Origin: Burkholderiales bacterium 8X
GTDB taxonomy: Bacteria; Pseudomonadota; Gammaproteobacteria; Burkholderiales; Burkholderiaceae_C
DNA length: 64,000 nucleotides
Direction of reading: 5' to 3'
NCBI GenBank assembly: GCA_902506565.1
Contig: LR732703.1
Location: forward strand, 1,010,496-1,074,495
Of this stretch, positions 25,210-34,214 are shown piece after piece; position 1 is the stretch's first letter; the number at the start of each line of letters is the position of its first letter. A program made the translations under genes and the position numbers. The notes below the pieces were generated by a model. The model was not told the DNA's origin. It worked only from the letters and a program-made list of their open reading frames with translations, and did not search any database.

Positions 25210-26510
25210 GGCCTTCGCATCACATCCGCACGGCTGACCGGCGCTGCGTCGTTGCCCCAGGATCCGCGGATGTAGGTCAGCACGGCAGCGATGCCGTCCT
25301 CGTCCAGCGCGTGGTTGAAGGGCGGCATGCCGTACGGGCGCGGGTTGCCGGCAGTCGAAGGCAGGAAGCCGCCCCGCCGCACGATCTGGATCAGGTTGAC
25401 GGTGGTCGTCATCTGCACCGCGCGGTTGCCGGCCAAGGGCGGGTAGGCACCGGCGGCTCCCTGGCCGCTGTCGCCGTGGCAATAGGCGCATTGCTGGTCG
25501 TAGATGCGGGCACCGCGCTCCATCACGCCGACATCGCGCCGGCTGGCGGCAGGCGCCGGCGCTTCTGCCGGCGAGGCTGCCGCCGTCTGCTCCGGCAGCT
25601 TCTGCAGGAAGGCCGCCATCGCCTGCAGGTCGGCATCGCTCAAATGCCGGGTGCTGCGGAACACCACGTCGGCCATGGGGCCCATGACCGAGGCCCTGGC
25701 AGTGGTGCCGTTCTTGAGCAGCGACACGATCTCCGACCGATGCCAGCCCGCAAGGCCTGCCTCGCGAGGGGAGGCGAGCGAAGGCGCATACCAGTTCTCG
25801 TTCGGGATCAGGCCACCCGAGAGGCCCAGCTTGTCTTCGGTGGCACCGAGCATGTTGCGGCTGCCGTGGCAGGCGATGCAGTGGCCGAGACCCTGGACCA
25901 GGTAGGCGCCGCGGTTCCATTCGGCCGGCTGGGCCGGATCGGCCACGAAGCTGCCGGGTTCGAACGACAGCGCGCGCCAGACCGCCAGCGCCGCCTGGGT
26001 GCTGTACGGATAGCGGAGTCGATGCGGCGTGTTCGCGAGATCGGCCGCTGGCACGCTGCGCAGGTAGGCGTAGATCGCGTCCGAGTCTTCGCGGGTCACC
26101 TGCGTGAAGCTGGGGTACGGAAAGGCCGGGTAGAGCAGCCGCCCGTCCTTGGAACGGCCGTTGTGCATCGCGCGCCAGAAATGCGCCGCGCTCCAGCTGC
26201 CGATGCCCGCCGTCGGATGCGGTGTGAGGTTGCTCGCGAAAACGGTGCCGAACGGCGTCTCGATGCCGAGCCCGCCCGCGTAGGCTGCGCCACCTCGCGT
26301 GGTGTGGCAGCCGGCGCAGTTGCCGGCCAGCGCCAGGTAGCGGCCGCGCTCGACCAGGGCGGGCGTGCTTTCGAAAGCGGCGTCATGGTCCGGCAGCGGG
26401 TCTTCGCCGCGCAAATTGAGCGCGACCAGCACGGCGGCGAGGGCGAGCAGCAGGACCATGATGGCCAGCAGGACCAGCAGGCTTCGACGGTGGATCCATG
26501 AACGACGCAT
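25206..26510 (-). CDS. Membrane-anchored triheme cytochrome c (alcohol/gluconate dehydrogenase subunit type)
   Basis: A 434-residue protein with an uncleaved or N-terminal anchor helix ([20 protein letters not shown], about residues 10-29) and three haem motifs: CAGCH (near 65), CIACH (near 212) and CAYCH (near 345). The layout matches the cytochrome subunits that take electrons from membrane-bound alcohol, aldehyde or sugar dehydrogenases and pass them to quinone or oxidase. No flavin or PQQ dehydrogenase gene is adjacent. It follows the diheme cytochrome after four bases, so the pair forms an operon; its last codons overlap the copA promoter. Confidence 0.87.
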   Translation of the reverse strand: MRRSWIHRRSLLVLLAIMVLLLALAAVLVALNLRGEDPLPDHDAAFESTPALVERGRYLALAGNCAGCHTTRGGAAYAGGLGIETPFGTVFASNLTPHPTAGIGSWSAAHFWRAMHNGRSKDGRLLYPAFPYPSFTQVTREDSDAIYAYLRSVPAADLANTPHRLRYPYSTQAALAVWRALSFEPGSFVADPAQPAEWNRGAYLVQGLGHCIACHGSRNMLGATEDKLGLSGGLIPNENWYAPSLASPREAGLAGWHRSEIVSLLKNGTTARASVMGPMADVVFRSTRHLSDADLQAMAAFLQKLPEQTAAASPAEAPAPAASRRDVGVMERGARIYDQQCAYCHGDSGQGAAGAYPPLAGNRAVQMTTTVNLIQIVRRGGFLPSTAGNPRPYGMPPFNHALDEDGIAAVLTYIRGSWGNDAAPVSRADVMRRP

Positions 26511-26514
26511 GGCG

Positions 26515-27291
26515 TCAGTTCTCCATCGCGCTGCAGCGCATCGGCAGGGGTCCGGGCGGCGTGGCGGCCGGCTTGGCGTTCGCCGGCACGGGCTGCAGCG
26601 CCAGCCAGCTGGCGACCGCGTTCACGTCGGCATTGCTCAGCTTGCGCCCGACCTCGGCCATGCAGTCGGGCGGCAGCGCATGCCGGCTGCCGGTCAGCCA
26701 ATCGCCGAGCTGCGAAGAAAGGTAGAGGCGCGGCAGGCCGACCAGAGCCGGAATGCCCGGCAGCACGCCAGTGAGCGCCTGGCCATGGCACTGCGCGCAG
26801 GCCGGAATGCCGCGGCCCGGATCGCCTTCGAACACCAGCTTGCGGCCTTGCTGCAGCGTGGCTTCTGGCGCGTCGCTGGTTTCCGCGACCTTCGGATAAG
26901 GCAGGTCGAGCTCCGCGAAGTAGCGCGCCAGCTCGCGCAGGTAGTCGTCCGAAAGATGACGCACCAGGTGGACCATGTCGGTGTTGAAGCGGCGGCCGTC
27001 CCTGAAGCTGCGCAGCTGGTTGAAGAGGTAGACCTCCGGCTTGCCGGCGAGTCGAGGAAAGTAGCCGGCGTTGGTGCTCGCGCCTTCGCGGCCGTGGCAG
27101 GCGACGCAGGCGGCGGCGCGCTGCGCGATGGTGTCGGGCACCCGGCCGGGCGCAGCTGCTCGGGCGGCTGTCGATGTCGATGTCGATGTCGAAGCAGCCG
27201 CTTGCGCCGACGCCGCGGTCGACACGGCGATCGCCGCAATTGCGAGCAACAGGATGCGAAGGCCTGCGAGAAGTCGATGGCTGCGGGTCAT
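26515..27291 (-). CDS. Diheme cytochrome c (c4-like)
   Basis: A 258-residue periplasmic cytochrome. The signal peptide (MTRSHRLLAGLRILLLAIAA to ASAQ) is followed by a low-complexity Ala-Ser-Thr linker (STSTSTST) encoded by a TCGATG hexamer repeat. Two haem motifs, CVACH and CAQCH, each precede a c4-type domain, with later Met residues as candidate axial ligands. It probably shuttles electrons between the triheme partner and a terminal oxidase. The start at 27291 was chosen at the signal peptide; a longer frame to 27345 has no ribosome site. It is divergent from the DUF1345 gene. Confidence 0.85.
   Translation of the reverse strand: MTRSHRLLAGLRILLLAIAAIAVSTAASAQAAASTSTSTSTAARAAAPGRVPDTIAQRAAACVACHGREGASTNAGYFPRLAGKPEVYLFNQLRSFRDGRRFNTDMVHLVRHLSDDYLRELARYFAELDLPYPKVAETSDAPEATLQQGRKLVFEGDPGRGIPACAQCHGQALTGVLPGIPALVGLPRLYLSSQLGDWLTGSRHALPPDCMAEVGRKLSNADVNAVASWLALQPVPANAKPAATPPGPLPMRCSAMEN
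27171..27192. repeat. TCGATG hexamer repeat (3.7 copies) inside the diheme cytochrome gene
   Basis: TCGATG occurs at 27171, 27177 and 27183 followed by TCGA. It encodes the alternating Ser-Thr linker just after the signal peptide. Gain or loss of a unit keeps the frame. Confidence 0.8.
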
Positions 27292-27375
27292 GGTTCGAAT
27301 GGAGGCACTTCGCGCATTGTGCTGTCTGCCGATACGGCAGAGCATTGGACGGATTGCCCCAGGCTACAGTCGCGC

Positions 27376-28032
27376 ATGCAAAAAAGGTTGTGGCATTCGA
27401 GCGGCTGGCAGCGGCTGCTGCTGGGCGCGATGGTCGGCTCGCTGGTGGCCTTGGCGCCCTGGCCCTTCGATGCCATGTCGCGCGGCCTGATGGGTTGGTG
27501 CGTCGGCGCCGCCGTCTACCTGCTGCCGGCGTGGTGGTTGGCCGAACATTCGAACGCGGACCTGACGCGGGCGCGCGCAGCGGCCCTCGACCAGCCGAGC
27601 GCGCTCATCCTCGCCAGCATGCTGGTGGTGGTCGGCGCCAGCGTGGTGGCCATCGCGATGCTGCTGCAGAACGTCAAGTCCCTGAGCGGCGGCGCGCGCA
27701 TCGGTCACCTGACGCTTGGCGTGGTGGCGCTCGCGGGCTCGTGGCTCATGATCCACACGATCTACGGCTTTCATTACGCGCACCGCTACTACCAGCTCGA
27801 ACGAAGCGATGTGCCGACCGGTCCGGGCCTCGACTTCCCGGGCAAGCTCGACCCCGACTATTTCGACTTTCTTTACTACGCCTTCGTGGTCGGCATGACC
27901 TCGCAGGTCTCGGACGTGCAATGCACCTCGCGCGAGATGCGGCGCATCACGCTCGTGCACAGCGTGCTGTCCTTCGCCTTCAACATGCTGGTGCTGGCCT
28001 TGTCGGTCAACGTGGTGGCCGGATCGATCTGA
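27376..28032 (+). CDS. DUF1345 membrane protein
   Basis: A 218-residue integral membrane protein with about five hydrophobic helices. It matches the DUF1345 pattern: RGLMGWCVGAAVYLLPAWWL early, then HTIYGFHYAHRYY and, late, DYFDFLYYAFVVGMTSQVSD with a conserved TSREMRRITLVHSVLSF. Function is unknown for the family. The ATG at 27376 follows a TACAGT -10-like element by five bases, so the transcript may have little or no leader. Longer upstream frames only run through the antisense of the cytochrome genes. Convergent with the EamA exporter. Confidence 0.8.
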   Translation: MQKRLWHSSGWQRLLLGAMVGSLVALAPWPFDAMSRGLMGWCVGAAVYLLPAWWLAEHSNADLTRARAAALDQPSALILASMLVVVGASVVAIAMLLQNVKSLSGGARIGHLTLGVVALAGSWLMIHTIYGFHYAHRYYQLERSDVPTGPGLDFPGKLDPDYFDFLYYAFVVGMTSQVSDVQCTSREMRRITLVHSVLSFAFNMLVLALSVNVVAGSI

Positions 28033-28056
28033 GGCGGGCGGCTGATTGCCGCCGCC
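28033..28056. terminator. Possible bidirectional hairpin between convergent genes
   Basis: A GGCGGGCGGC block, a five-base TGATT loop and a GCCGCCGCC block lie between the stops of the DUF1345 gene and the EamA gene. No T-run follows on either side, so termination is only suggested by position. Confidence 0.3.
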
Positions 28057-28064
28057 GCCCAGGC

Positions 28065-29036
28065 TCAGGCGGCAGGCGCACGCTTGCGGCCGAACTTGAG
28101 GATGCCGGTCGAAAGCGCCACGCCGGCGACGATGACCACCGCGCAGATCAGCATCCACTGCGTGATGCGCTCGCCCAGGAAGACCGCGCCATAGAAGAAG
28201 GCGAACACCGGCACCACGAAGGTCACCGTGAGCGCCCGCGCCGGACCGGCGTTCTCGATCAGCCTGAAGAAGAGGATGTAGGCGAAGCCGGTGCAGGCCG
28301 TGCCGAGCACCAGTAGCGCAAGCCAGGCGCGCAGGCTCGGCATGTGTTCGGGCCACAGCCACAGCGCAGGCAATGCGAGTGCCAGGGTCGCGCCGATCTG
28401 GCTGCCGGTGGCGGTCGCCATCGCCGGCACGCCGCCGAGGTGCTTGCGCGTCAGGCTGGCAGCGAAGGCGTAGCAGACGCAGGCCGCCAGGCAGGCGCCG
28501 ATCGCGAGCAACACCGCGCCTTCATCGACGCCTTCATGGAAACCTGCGCCACGGCCGGCCAGCATCGCGACGCCGGCGAAGCCAACCACCAGCCCGAGGC
28601 TGCGGGATGCGTCCGGCCGGTCGCCGAAGAAGGCCCAGGCCACCAGGGCGCCGAACATCGGCACGGTCGCATTGAGCATGGCCGCGAGCCCGGTGTTGAT
28701 GGTCAGCAGGGCGAAGGCGAACAGCGCGAACGGCAGGCCCGAGTTCAGGATGCCGATGCCGAGCGCCGGCTTCCAGCACTGCCGAAGCGCCGGCCATTGC
28801 CCGCGCCAGAACACCAGCGGCAGCAGGAAGAGCATGCCGATGCCGACCCGCACCGCAGCCGTCGGCAAGGCGCCGAACTCGGCCGCACCGATCCGCATGA
28901 ACAGGAAGGACGAACCCCACAGCGCCGCCAGCAACACCATGTCGACCAGCCAGCGGCGCTTGTTCGGCGCGGGCGCGGTTGCCTGGGGCCGGAGCGTGTC
29001 GGACGTGGTGGCTGCCGCGCATTCGCCTTCGTTCAC
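28065..29036 (-). CDS. EamA-family (DMT superfamily) exporter
   Basis: A 323-residue transporter with ten predicted helices arranged as two EamA repeats: ALWGSSFLFMRIGA begins the first and ACLAACVCYAFAASL the second, each ending near a conserved Pro/Glu (FLGERITQW). Such proteins export metabolites or amino acids. I place the start at a GTG at 29036 that overlaps the ogt stop (GTGA); longer frames upstream belong to other genes. Co-translation with ogt and the glycosylase is likely, though the functional link is unclear. Substrate unknown. Confidence 0.82.
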   Translation of the reverse strand: MNEGECAAATTSDTLRPQATAPAPNKRRWLVDMVLLAALWGSSFLFMRIGAAEFGALPTAAVRVGIGMLFLLPLVFWRGQWPALRQCWKPALGIGILNSGLPFALFAFALLTINTGLAAMLNATVPMFGALVAWAFFGDRPDASRSLGLVVGFAGVAMLAGRGAGFHEGVDEGAVLLAIGACLAACVCYAFAASLTRKHLGGVPAMATATGSQIGATLALALPALWLWPEHMPSLRAWLALLVLGTACTGFAYILFFRLIENAGPARALTVTFVVPVFAFFYGAVFLGERITQWMLICAVVIVAGVALSTGILKFGRKRAPAA

Positions 29037-29530
29037 AGCGCACCTTCCAGGGACAAGAGTGCGGTCTTGCGATCGAGCCCGCCGGCATAGCCGGTGAGGG
29101 CACCCTTGGCACCGATCACGCGATGGCAAGGCACGATCACGCTGATCGGATTGCGGCCGACCGCCGCACCCACCGCACGCACCGCCGCCGGGCTGCCGAC
29201 GCCGGCGCTCAGCGCACCGTAGCTCAGCGTCTTGCCGATCGGAATGGCGAGCAGCGCCTGCCAGACCGCCTGCTGGAAGAGCGTGCCGTGCGAGAGGTCG
29301 AGCGGCAGGTCGAAGTGCTGGCGCTCGCCTGCGAAGTACTCGGCCAGCTGGGCCTCGGCCTGGCGCAGCACCGGATGCTCGTCGGCGACGAGCCAGCCGG
29401 TGGTGTCCGGCCAATGGCGCTGCTGTTCGAACCAGGCGCCGGCAAGGCCCTGGTCGGTGGCGGCCAGCGTGAGGCTGCCGAGCGGGCTCGCGATGCGGCT
29501 GCTGTGCAGGCGGCGGGTCTTGAATTTCAT
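29033..29530 (-). CDS. ogt: Methylated-DNA--protein-cysteine methyltransferase
   Basis: A 165-residue suicide repair protein that moves the methyl group of O6-methylguanine to its own cysteine. The active-site box is IVPCHRVIG with Cys135. The DNA-binding helix carries the arginine finger in SPAAVRAVGAAVGRNP. Length fits the Ogt type. It lies nine bases after the Ada-AlkA fusion gene, which supplies the alkylation sensor that is missing from this protein, so the two rebuild the parts of classical Ada and AlkA. The downstream EamA gene overlaps its stop. Confidence 0.93.
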   Translation of the reverse strand: MKFKTRRLHSSRIASPLGSLTLAATDQGLAGAWFEQQRHWPDTTGWLVADEHPVLRQAEAQLAEYFAGERQHFDLPLDLSHGTLFQQAVWQALLAIPIGKTLSYGALSAGVGSPAAVRAVGAAVGRNPISVIVPCHRVIGAKGALTGYAGGLDRKTALLSLEGAL

Positions 29531-29539
29531 GGCGTGCGA

Positions 29540-31186
29540 TCAGGCGACGAAGCCGGTTGTGGGGGAGGGCGCGGCGCTGCGTTCGGCGCGCTGCCTGGAG
29601 GTCGACCTTGCAGGGCGGGCTCGGGGCCGCGACGGCGCATCGGCCATGGTGTTCGCGGCCGGTACGGCTGCTGGCGGAGCGGTGCCGGCAGGCAAGCTGT
29701 GCCAGGCCCGCAGCACCGCGTAGCTGCGCCAGGGCCGCCAGCGCAGCGATGCCTCGATCGCCGCACGGGCCGAGCCGACCCCCAGCGCCTTCTGCAACGC
29801 GATATCGCCGGCCGGGAAGGCATCCGGCCAGCGCAGCGCGCGCATGGCGATGTACTGGGCGGTCCAGTCGCCGATGCCCGGCAACGCTTGCAGCGCGGCC
29901 AACGTGGCGGGGATGTCGGCGCCGGGATGCAGCCTCAGGCGACCGTCGCGCACTTCGACCGCCAAGGCTTGCAGGGCTTGCTGGCGCTGGCGGACGATGC
30001 CGAGGCTGCCGAGCGCATCCCCGGTCGCGGCCGCCAGGCTTTCCGGCGATGGAAACAATCGGTCGAGCCCTTCGATCGGCGTGGCGATCGGCTCGCCGAA
30101 GGTCTGCACCAGGCGGCTGCCGAAGGTGCGCGCCGCCGCCACCGTGACCTGCTGCCCGAGCACCGCCCGCACCGCCAGCTCGAAGCCGTCCATCGTTCCG
30201 GGCACTCGCAGGCCGTCGCCTTGCGGGAAGCTCGCATGCAGCGCGGCATTGATCGCGATCGGCTCGGCGTCGAGGTCCAGCAGGGCGCGCACCCTGCTGA
30301 TCACGGTCGGCAATACGGCGGCGAGCGAATCGCCCACCTGGAGCAAGACCTGCTCGCGCGCCGGATCGAAGCCGAGCCGCAGCCAGCCCGCATGCTGCCG
30401 GCTGCCCTGCATCACTTGCAGCGTGCGAGCCAGCGTCGGCATCCGTGCGCCAGCCCCGGCCACGTCCACGCGCTCGATCCCGGTTAGCGCGCGGCGCCCG
30501 AAGAAGCCCAGCATGGCCGCGGCGTCGTACGGCGGTCGAAAGCCCAGCCGCACCTCCACCGCCTTGCCGCCATCGCCAGGCTCGCCGCCCACCCGCCGCA
30601 GCGTGCTCGGATTCAACCCGTAGTGCGCGACGAAAGCCGCGTTGAAGCGCCGCACGCTCGAGAAGCCGCTCGACAGCGCGACCTGCGTCATCGGCAGCCG
30701 GGTGTCGGCGATCAATTGCTTGGCACAAAGGAGGCGCCGGGTCTGCAGGTACTGAAGTGGCGACACCCCGAACTGCTTCTCGAAGATCCGCCGCAGGTGC
30801 CGGTCGCTCACGCCGAGCCGGTCGGCGAACTGCGCGGCGCCCGGGCCGTCGTCGCCCCACGAATCCGGCTCGTCCATGAGGCGTGCCGCCTGAAGGGCCA
30901 GGATGCGGGAGGCATCTTCGGTCGACCAGCTCGCGGCCCGCGGCGCCAACTCCGGCCGGCAGCGAAGGCAAGGCCGGTAGCCTGCTGCCTCGGCCTGCGC
31001 GGCATGCCGGAAGAAGCGGCAGTTTTCCTGCCGCGGAAGCTTCACTCGGCAGACCGGCCGGCAATAGATGCCGGTCGAGCTCACCGCCGTGAAGAAGCTG
31101 CCGTCGAAGCGTGCGTCATGCGCCTTCATGGCGAGATAGCAGGCGTCGCTCTCTAGCTCGGGCGGGGGCAGCTGGGTCGAGGACAT
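29540..31186 (-). CDS. alkA: Ada sensor-AraC-AlkA fusion: DNA-3-methyladenine glycosylase II with regulator domains
   Basis: A 548-residue fusion. Residues 1-80 form an Ada-type zinc domain with Cys42, Cys46, Cys73 and Cys76, spaced exactly as Ada 38/42/69/72, where the first accepts a methyl from phosphotriesters. Residues about 90-200 are an AraC-type HTH (FADRLGVSDRHLRRIFEKQF). The rest is AlkA: an N-terminal beta part (about 225-320), then the HhH motif LPGIGDWTAQYIAMRAL and the catalytic Asp in FPAGDIALQ. It should sense alkylation, activate its own operon and excise N3-alkyladenine. The C-terminal 50 residues are Ala/Pro/Arg-rich and disordered. The start ATG at 31186 was preferred to 31225. 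Confidence 0.88.
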   Translation of the reverse strand: MSSTQLPPPELESDACYLAMKAHDARFDGSFFTAVSSTGIYCRPVCRVKLPRQENCRFFRHAAQAEAAGYRPCLRCRPELAPRAASWSTEDASRILALQAARLMDEPDSWGDDGPGAAQFADRLGVSDRHLRRIFEKQFGVSPLQYLQTRRLLCAKQLIADTRLPMTQVALSSGFSSVRRFNAAFVAHYGLNPSTLRRVGGEPGDGGKAVEVRLGFRPPYDAAAMLGFFGRRALTGIERVDVAGAGARMPTLARTLQVMQGSRQHAGWLRLGFDPAREQVLLQVGDSLAAVLPTVISRVRALLDLDAEPIAINAALHASFPQGDGLRVPGTMDGFELAVRAVLGQQVTVAAARTFGSRLVQTFGEPIATPIEGLDRLFPSPESLAAATGDALGSLGIVRQRQQALQALAVEVRDGRLRLHPGADIPATLAALQALPGIGDWTAQYIAMRALRWPDAFPAGDIALQKALGVGSARAAIEASLRWRPWRSYAVLRAWHSLPAGTAPPAAVPAANTMADAPSRPRARPARSTSRQRAERSAAPSPTTGFVA

Positions 31187-31256
31187 GCCTGCATGATACG
31201 AGCGCATGAGCGGCGATATAGCCATTTCCGGACATGTTCAGGAGATGGGTCATGCC

Positions 31257-31262
31257 TACAAT
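31257..31262 (+). promoter_or_regulatory. Probable -10 element for the phosphomannomutase gene
   Basis: TACAAT within GCCTACAAT, about 45 bp upstream of the ATG at 31308. The same GCCTACAAT wording precedes the OmpA-domain gene at 51016. No strong -35 is visible. Confidence 0.4.
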
Positions 31263-31307
31263 GGTTCTCGTTTTTTGACACCGTCCGAACACTCCCGAGG
31301 CAGTTTT

Positions 31308-32690
31308 ATGCAGCTCAGCGCGTCGATCTTCAAGGCCTATGACATCCGCGGCATCGTTCCTTCCACGCTCGACCCGGAAATCGCCGAGGCCCTCGGAAAG
31401 GCCTTCGGAAGCGCTGCCCGAGCAGCCGGCGAGAAGTCGGTGGCGGTCGGCCGCGATGGGCGGCTCTCGGGCCCTTCGCTGGTCGAGGCCTTGATCAAGG
31501 GCCTGGTCGCCACCGGCGTCGAGGTCATCGATGTCGGCACGGTCACCACGCCGATGCTCTACTTCGCGGCCCACACGCTCGCCACCAGCGGCATCCAGGT
31601 CACCGGCAGCCACAACCCGAAGGACTACAACGGCTTCAAGATGGTGATGGCCGGCCGCGCGATCTACGGCGACGAAATCCAGGCGCTGCGCCAGGTCATG
31701 GAGCAGGACAGCGCCCAGCTTGCCCCGGGCGGCAGCGTTCGCAAGGTCGACGTGACCGAGGCCTATACGAAGCGCATCGTCGGCGACATCAAGCTCGCGC
31801 GTCCCCTGAAGATCGTGGTCGATTCGGGCAACGGCATCGCCGGCGCCTCGGCTCCGGCCATCCTGCGGGCGATCGGCTGCGAGGTGACCGAGCTCTTCAG
31901 CGAGGTCGACGGCAACTTCCCGAACCACCATCCCGACCCCAGCAAGCCCGAGAACCTGCGTGACCTGATCGCGGCGCTCCAGCAGGGCGACGCCGAGCTG
32001 GGCCTCGCCTTCGACGGCGACGGCGACCGCCTCGGCATCGTCACCAAGGACGGCCAGAACATCTTCCCGGACCGGCAGATGATGCTGTTCGCACAGGACG
32101 TCCTGTCGCGCGTGCCGGGCGGCACCATCGTCTACGACGTCAAGTGCTCGCAACGCCTTGCCCCGGCGATCGAGGCGGCAGGCGGCAAGCCGCTCATCTA
32201 CCGGACCGGCCATTCGCTCATCAAGGCGAAGATGAAGGAAATCGATTCGCCGCTCGGCGGCGAGATGAGCGGCCATATCTTCTTCAAGGAGCGCTGGTTC
32301 GGCTTCGACGACGGCACCTATGCAGGCTGCCGGCTGCTCGAGATCCTGAGCAAGGGCCCGAACGCGAGCGACATGCTCAACGCGCTTCCGACCAGCTTCT
32401 CCACACCCGAACTCAACGTGAAGTGCGCCGAGGGCGAGCCGCACCAGCTGGTCGAGCGTCTCGTGAAGGCGGCCAAGTTCGACGACAAGGCCAAGGTGCT
32501 CACCATCGACGGTCTTCGAGTCGACTGGCCGGATGGCTTCGGCCTGATTCGCGCATCGAACACCACACCGGTGCTGGTGCTGCGCTTCGAGGGGCAGACC
32601 CAGGCAGCGCTCGATCGCATCCAGAGCGAGTTCATGACGCTGCTCAAGACCGTCAAGCCCGACGCGACGATCGCCGAAGCCGCGCATTGA
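31308..32690 (+). CDS. Phosphomannomutase/phosphoglucomutase (AlgC type)
   Basis: A 460-residue alpha-D-phosphohexomutase that interconverts hexose 1- and 6-phosphates for exopolysaccharide, LPS and glycogen precursors. The phosphoserine loop is TGSHNPKDYNG (Ser101); the Mg site is DGDGDR (236-241); the sugar loop GEMSGH and the phosphate loop RASNTTPVLVLR lie near residues 320 and 415. The length and SHNP wording are those of the dual-specificity AlgC/ManB group. A GAGG site at about 31297 supports the ATG at 31308. The next gene is waaA, which fits an envelope role. Confidence 0.9.
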   Translation: MQLSASIFKAYDIRGIVPSTLDPEIAEALGKAFGSAARAAGEKSVAVGRDGRLSGPSLVEALIKGLVATGVEVIDVGTVTTPMLYFAAHTLATSGIQVTGSHNPKDYNGFKMVMAGRAIYGDEIQALRQVMEQDSAQLAPGGSVRKVDVTEAYTKRIVGDIKLARPLKIVVDSGNGIAGASAPAILRAIGCEVTELFSEVDGNFPNHHPDPSKPENLRDLIAALQQGDAELGLAFDGDGDRLGIVTKDGQNIFPDRQMMLFAQDVLSRVPGGTIVYDVKCSQRLAPAIEAAGGKPLIYRTGHSLIKAKMKEIDSPLGGEMSGHIFFKERWFGFDDGTYAGCRLLEILSKGPNASDMLNALPTSFSTPELNVKCAEGEPHQLVERLVKAAKFDDKAKVLTIDGLRVDWPDGFGLIRASNTTPVLVLRFEGQTQAALDRIQSEFMTLLKTVKPDATIAEAAH

Positions 32691-32738
32691 ACCGCCGCTC
32701 GAGGTCCTCCTTTCCCCTGGCCAACATCGATTCTTAGC

Positions 32739-34133
32739 GTGGGTTCGTTGCTGCTGCGCCTGTACGGCGCCTTCACCTCCCTGGCGGAGCCCATGGTTCG
32801 CCGCAAGCTGCGAAGGCGCGCGGTCGCCGAGCCGGGCTATGCGCATGCGGTCGAGGAACGCTTCGGCATCTACGACGAGAAGCTCGCCGGTACCGGCTGG
32901 TGCTGGATCCATGCGGTTTCGCTGGGCGAGGCGAGGGCTGCCGGCATCCTGATCGAGGAGCTGCGGCGGCAGTATCCCGAGATTCCGATCCTGTTGACCA
33001 ACGGCACCGCCACTGGCCGCGACGAAGGCGCCAAGCTGCTGGCCGAAGGCGACCTGCAGGTCTGGCAGCCCTGGGATTCGCCCGTGGCCGTCAAGCGCTT
33101 CCTCGATCGATTTCAGCCGCGAATCGGGATCCTGATGGAGACCGAGGTGTGGCCGGTGATGACGGCGGCCTGTGCGGAGCGCGGCATTCCGCTGGTGCTC
33201 GCCAATGCGCGGCTCAACGAAAAGTCGCTGGCCGCGGCCGAGCGCCTGGGCTGGTTGGCGCGGCCCGCCTATTCGTCGCTGGCGGCCGTGTGGGCGCAGA
33301 CCGAAGCCGACTCGCATCGCCTGGTGTCTCTGGGGGCCAAGGTGGCGGGCATCTTCGGCAACCTGAAGTTCGATGCGTCGCCCGACCAGCGCCAGCTCAA
33401 CACCGCAACCCGCCTGCGGCCGCAATTGCCGCGGCCGGTGGTGATGCTGGCGAGTTCGCGCGACGGCGAGGAAGTCCAGCTGCTCGAGGTGCTCAAGCGG
33501 CTGGGTGCATTGGCGCCGCTGCCGCCCGAGCAGGATGCGGTCCAGTCGATCGCGCGCCGGGTGCAGTCGGTGCAATGGATGATCGTTCCGCGCCATCCGC
33601 AGCGCTTCGACGAGGTCGCCGCGCTGATCGAAGCGCAGGGCTTCGCGGTCGCGCGCCGAAGTGCGGCAGGCGCACCCGCGCAGTCGGAGATCTGGCTCGG
33701 CGATTCGCTCGGAGAGATGGCGCTTTACTACGGCCTGGCCGATGCGGCCTTGCTCGGCGGCAGTTTCGAGGCGCTCGGCGGGCAGAACCTGATCGAGGCG
33801 GCGGCCTGCGGTTGCCCGGTCATCCTGGGGCCGTCGACCTTCAACTTCGCCGAGGCGGCCGAGCTGTCGCTCGCGGCCGGTGCGTCGCAGCGGGTCGAGA
33901 ACATGGAGCAGGCGGTGATGGCCGCCTTGAAGCTGATCGAGAAGCCCGAGCGACGGGAGCAGATGGCCGAGGCTGCGCTCGGCTTCGCGTCGTCCAATCG
34001 CGGTGCGGCGGAGCGGACCGCCAAGGCGATCCTCGCGATCGCCGAGCAGGCCCAGCCCAAGCCGCCGAAGGATGTCGGTTCGTCGAACGACGGCCCCGGA
34101 CTTGAAGAGCGGGCCGAGCCTCGCCTGGACTGA
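32739..34133 (+). CDS. waaA: 3-deoxy-D-manno-octulosonic acid transferase
   Basis: A 464-residue glycosyltransferase (GT30) that adds Kdo from CMP-Kdo to lipid IVA at the inner membrane. An N-terminal anchor segment (LLLRLYGAFTSLAEPMVRRK) is followed by IHAVSLGEARAA with the catalytic Glu, TNGTATGRDEG, METEVWPVM, NARLNEKS and the donor-site pattern GGSFEALGGQNLIEAAACGCPVI. The start is a GTG at 32739, 48 bp after the mutase; no good ribosome site is visible. The C-terminal 30 residues are a charged tail. Length is slightly above the usual 420-430. Confidence 0.92.
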   Translation: MGSLLLRLYGAFTSLAEPMVRRKLRRRAVAEPGYAHAVEERFGIYDEKLAGTGWCWIHAVSLGEARAAGILIEELRRQYPEIPILLTNGTATGRDEGAKLLAEGDLQVWQPWDSPVAVKRFLDRFQPRIGILMETEVWPVMTAACAERGIPLVLANARLNEKSLAAAERLGWLARPAYSSLAAVWAQTEADSHRLVSLGAKVAGIFGNLKFDASPDQRQLNTATRLRPQLPRPVVMLASSRDGEEVQLLEVLKRLGALAPLPPEQDAVQSIARRVQSVQWMIVPRHPQRFDEVAALIEAQGFAVARRSAAGAPAQSEIWLGDSLGEMALYYGLADAALLGGSFEALGGQNLIEAAACGCPVILGPSTFNFAEAAELSLAAGASQRVENMEQAVMAALKLIEKPERREQMAEAALGFASSNRGAAERTAKAILAIAEQAQPKPPKDVGSSNDGPGLEERAEPRLD

Positions 34134-34157
34134 GCCGGCCCGGTTTCGGCAAGAAGC

Positions 34158-34197
34158 TCGGTCGACGCCGCCCCTTGACGGCGCGGAAACCGACCGA
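34158..34197. terminator. Possible bidirectional terminator
   Basis: TCGGTC (34158-34163) pairs with GACCGA (34192-34197) around an inner CGCCG/CGGCG stem. A competing CGGTTTC/GAAACCG pairing (34141-34147 with 34186-34192) also exists. It lies between the convergent waaA and fasciclin genes. No T-run is present. Confidence 0.35.
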
Positions 34198-34214
34198 ACT
34201 TCCCTGCCGCGGGA

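Noticed and set aside
28065..31064. A 999-codon minus-strand frame
   Set aside because: Only its last third is the EamA exporter; the rest reads out of phase through ogt and the Ada-AlkA gene.
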